Below, in pieces: positions 22,395-23,221 of a stretch of 23,221 nucleotides of DNA (positions are counted from its first letter, which is position 1; every line of letters begins with the position of its first letter). Where the stretch lies: assembly GCA_949531795.1 (NCBI GenBank), contig CATIQX010000148.1, forward strand, positions 1-23,221. Reading direction: 5' to 3'. Under the pieces are notes generated by a model. That model was given only the letters and a program-made list of their open reading frames with translations. It did not search any database and was not told where the DNA came from. Both the position numbers and the translations under genes were made by a program. The stretch is from Cryomorphaceae bacterium (GTDB lineage Bacteria > Bacteroidota > Bacteroidia > Flavobacteriales > BACL11).

Positions 22395-23126
22395 TTAAGC
22401 TACTTTTTTATTTGATTCAGCTATAGCGATAGAGTAAACCACTAATCCAAATCCTATTTTGTTGATTGCATCAGCAATGTTATACCATACATCAACACTT
22501 TCTGGTGCCATAACACTACTTAACCATCCACCTTCCATACACATGTAACCGATAGGATAGATTGACCATCCTACTAATACAAACCAAGCTAAATATTTAA
22601 CACCTTTCTTGATAGCATCAGAGTTACTTTTTTCAGCTAATTGAGCAACCTCACCAAACCATACAGTGTATGCTATGTATAAGTAACCAATAGTTGAAAG
22701 TACTCCCCATGTTACAGAATGACCTGTAGTTCCATCTGAGAATGCCTCTCCAATATATCCACAAACTAACATCCAAGTTGAAGCAAGAATTAACTTCCAT
22801 AATAGACTTTTCTTAGCTCCAGCCAATTTAGTAAGTAAGTAAAATTCAACACACATCAATGGAACCGTTAAGATCCAATCTACATATCTGAAGAAAGTTG
22901 GAGAAGTTTCAGTTGCTAACCAGTAGTCTCTCATGTAGTAATAGTGTACAGCAGCTATACCCGTAATTAGAGCTGATACTAGTAAAGACATTTTCCATTT
23001 GTCGTCAACACTTCCTCTTTCAACAAAAAAGAATACAGATGCTGCTAACATTGCAATGTAACCAATAAAGAATGTGAAAGCCACATAATTATCTGGTGCA
23101 ATTGCTGTAATAACATTTAATAACAT
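22395..23126 (-). CDS. proteorhodopsin, green-type proton pump
   Basis: Seven-helix light-driven outward H+ pump in the inner membrane, 243 residues. Retinal binds Lys223 in DAINKIGFG (helix 7). Helix 3 has RYVDWILTVPLMCVEFY, giving the D-T-E triad Asp83 (proton acceptor), Thr87 and Glu94 (donor), aligned with D97/T101/E108 of the original marine protein, and Arg80. His61 in AVHYYYMRDYW aligns with H75. Met91 occupies the spectral-tuning site (105 in the reference): Leu or Met means green absorption, Gln blue. No Na+ (NDQ) or Cl- pump motif. Codon use is less AT-biased than blh, fitting strong expression. Promoter at 23154-23161; strong terminator directly after the stop. Confidence 0.97.
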   Translation of the reverse strand: MLLNVITAIAPDNYVAFTFFIGYIAMLAASVFFFVERGSVDDKWKMSLLVSALITGIAAVHYYYMRDYWLATETSPTFFRYVDWILTVPLMCVEFYLLTKLAGAKKSLLWKLILASTWMLVCGYIGEAFSDGTTGHSVTWGVLSTIGYLYIAYTVWFGEVAQLAEKSNSDAIKKGVKYLAWFVLVGWSIYPIGYMCMEGGWLSSVMAPESVDVWYNIADAINKIGFGLVVYSIAIAESNKKVA

Positions 23127-23153
23127 ATTTTTATTTTTTTAATTAATATTCAG

Positions 23154-23161
23154 CAAACCTA
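23154..23161 (-). promoter_or_regulatory. -7 element TAGGTTTG of the proteorhodopsin gene
   Basis: Exact TAnnTTTG match followed by C on the minus strand, 27 nt upstream of the ATG. The leader of about 20 nt is almost pure A/T and lacks a Shine-Dalgarno sequence. No clear -33 TTG. Confidence 0.55.
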
Positions 23162-23221
23162 ATAAAAATAATTGAATTATTGTGAATTAATATTTTATTT
23201 TGTATAGTTTTTTTTAATAAA

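Noticed and set aside
22395..23126. Sodium- or chloride-pumping rhodopsin
   Set aside because: Helix 3 has D-T-E at the three key positions, not the NDQ or NTQ motif.

Overview
The window looks like chromosome from a marine flavobacterium (Bacteroidota). The reasons are a very AT-rich sequence, start sites without Shine-Dalgarno motifs, repeated matches to the Bacteroidota -7 promoter element TAnnTTTG, a Bacteroidota-type UvrA, and a proteorhodopsin next to a Brp/Blh carotenoid dioxygenase. Most genes are housekeeping. There is no rRNA, CRISPR array, insertion sequence or phage gene.

Layout. Positions 1-872 hold the 5' part of a DEAD-box RNA helicase gene (minus strand, cut by the window edge). 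A sodium:solute symporter (minus) and an RlmL-type 23S rRNA methyltransferase (plus) diverge at about 2.9 kb. A large secreted barrel protein with TSP3 and SPOR-like repeats (4.2-6.5 kb) lies downstream of a LOG-family nucleotide hydrolase (6.5-7.2 kb). At 7.3-11.6 kb is a minus-strand operon rfbC - lytic transglycosylase - uvrA with 1-nt spacings. An FKBP-type lipoprotein (plus, 11.7-12.4 kb) has a strong terminator. A DUF2147 secreted protein is followed by the era-der GTPase pair (13.1-15.3 kb). At 15.3-16.9 kb, two paralogous secreted proteins flank a small membrane protein. An ABC-F ATPase fills 17.0-19.0 kb. An initiator tRNA with its own promoter and terminator starts at 19.07 kb. Then come two short membrane-protein genes, an Fpg/Nei-like DNA glycosylase and a secreted redoxin (plus strand). 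The window closes with blh and proteorhodopsin on the minus strand.

How the genes work together. Helicase, RlmL-type methyltransferase, Era, Der, ABC-F and initiator tRNA all serve ribosome assembly or translation. Four of them (helicase, methyltransferase, Era, ABC-F) have a TTTGC-type -7 element only 4-5 nt before the ATG, which predicts leaderless or nearly leaderless mRNAs. Proteorhodopsin (D-T-E motif, green-type Met at the tuning position) and Blh form a light-driven proton-pump module in which Blh makes the retinal. The carotene synthesis genes are not in the window. A perfect hairpin with a T-run lies between the two genes, and blh has no ATG in a full-length frame, only a TTG inside that T-run. 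This arrangement would keep enzyme output far below pump output.

The least understood parts are the 19.3-19.6 kb small-protein pair upstream of a glycosylase with a degenerate zinc finger, the paralog-membrane protein-paralog cluster with a palindrome upstream, and the repeat-rich SPOR protein.
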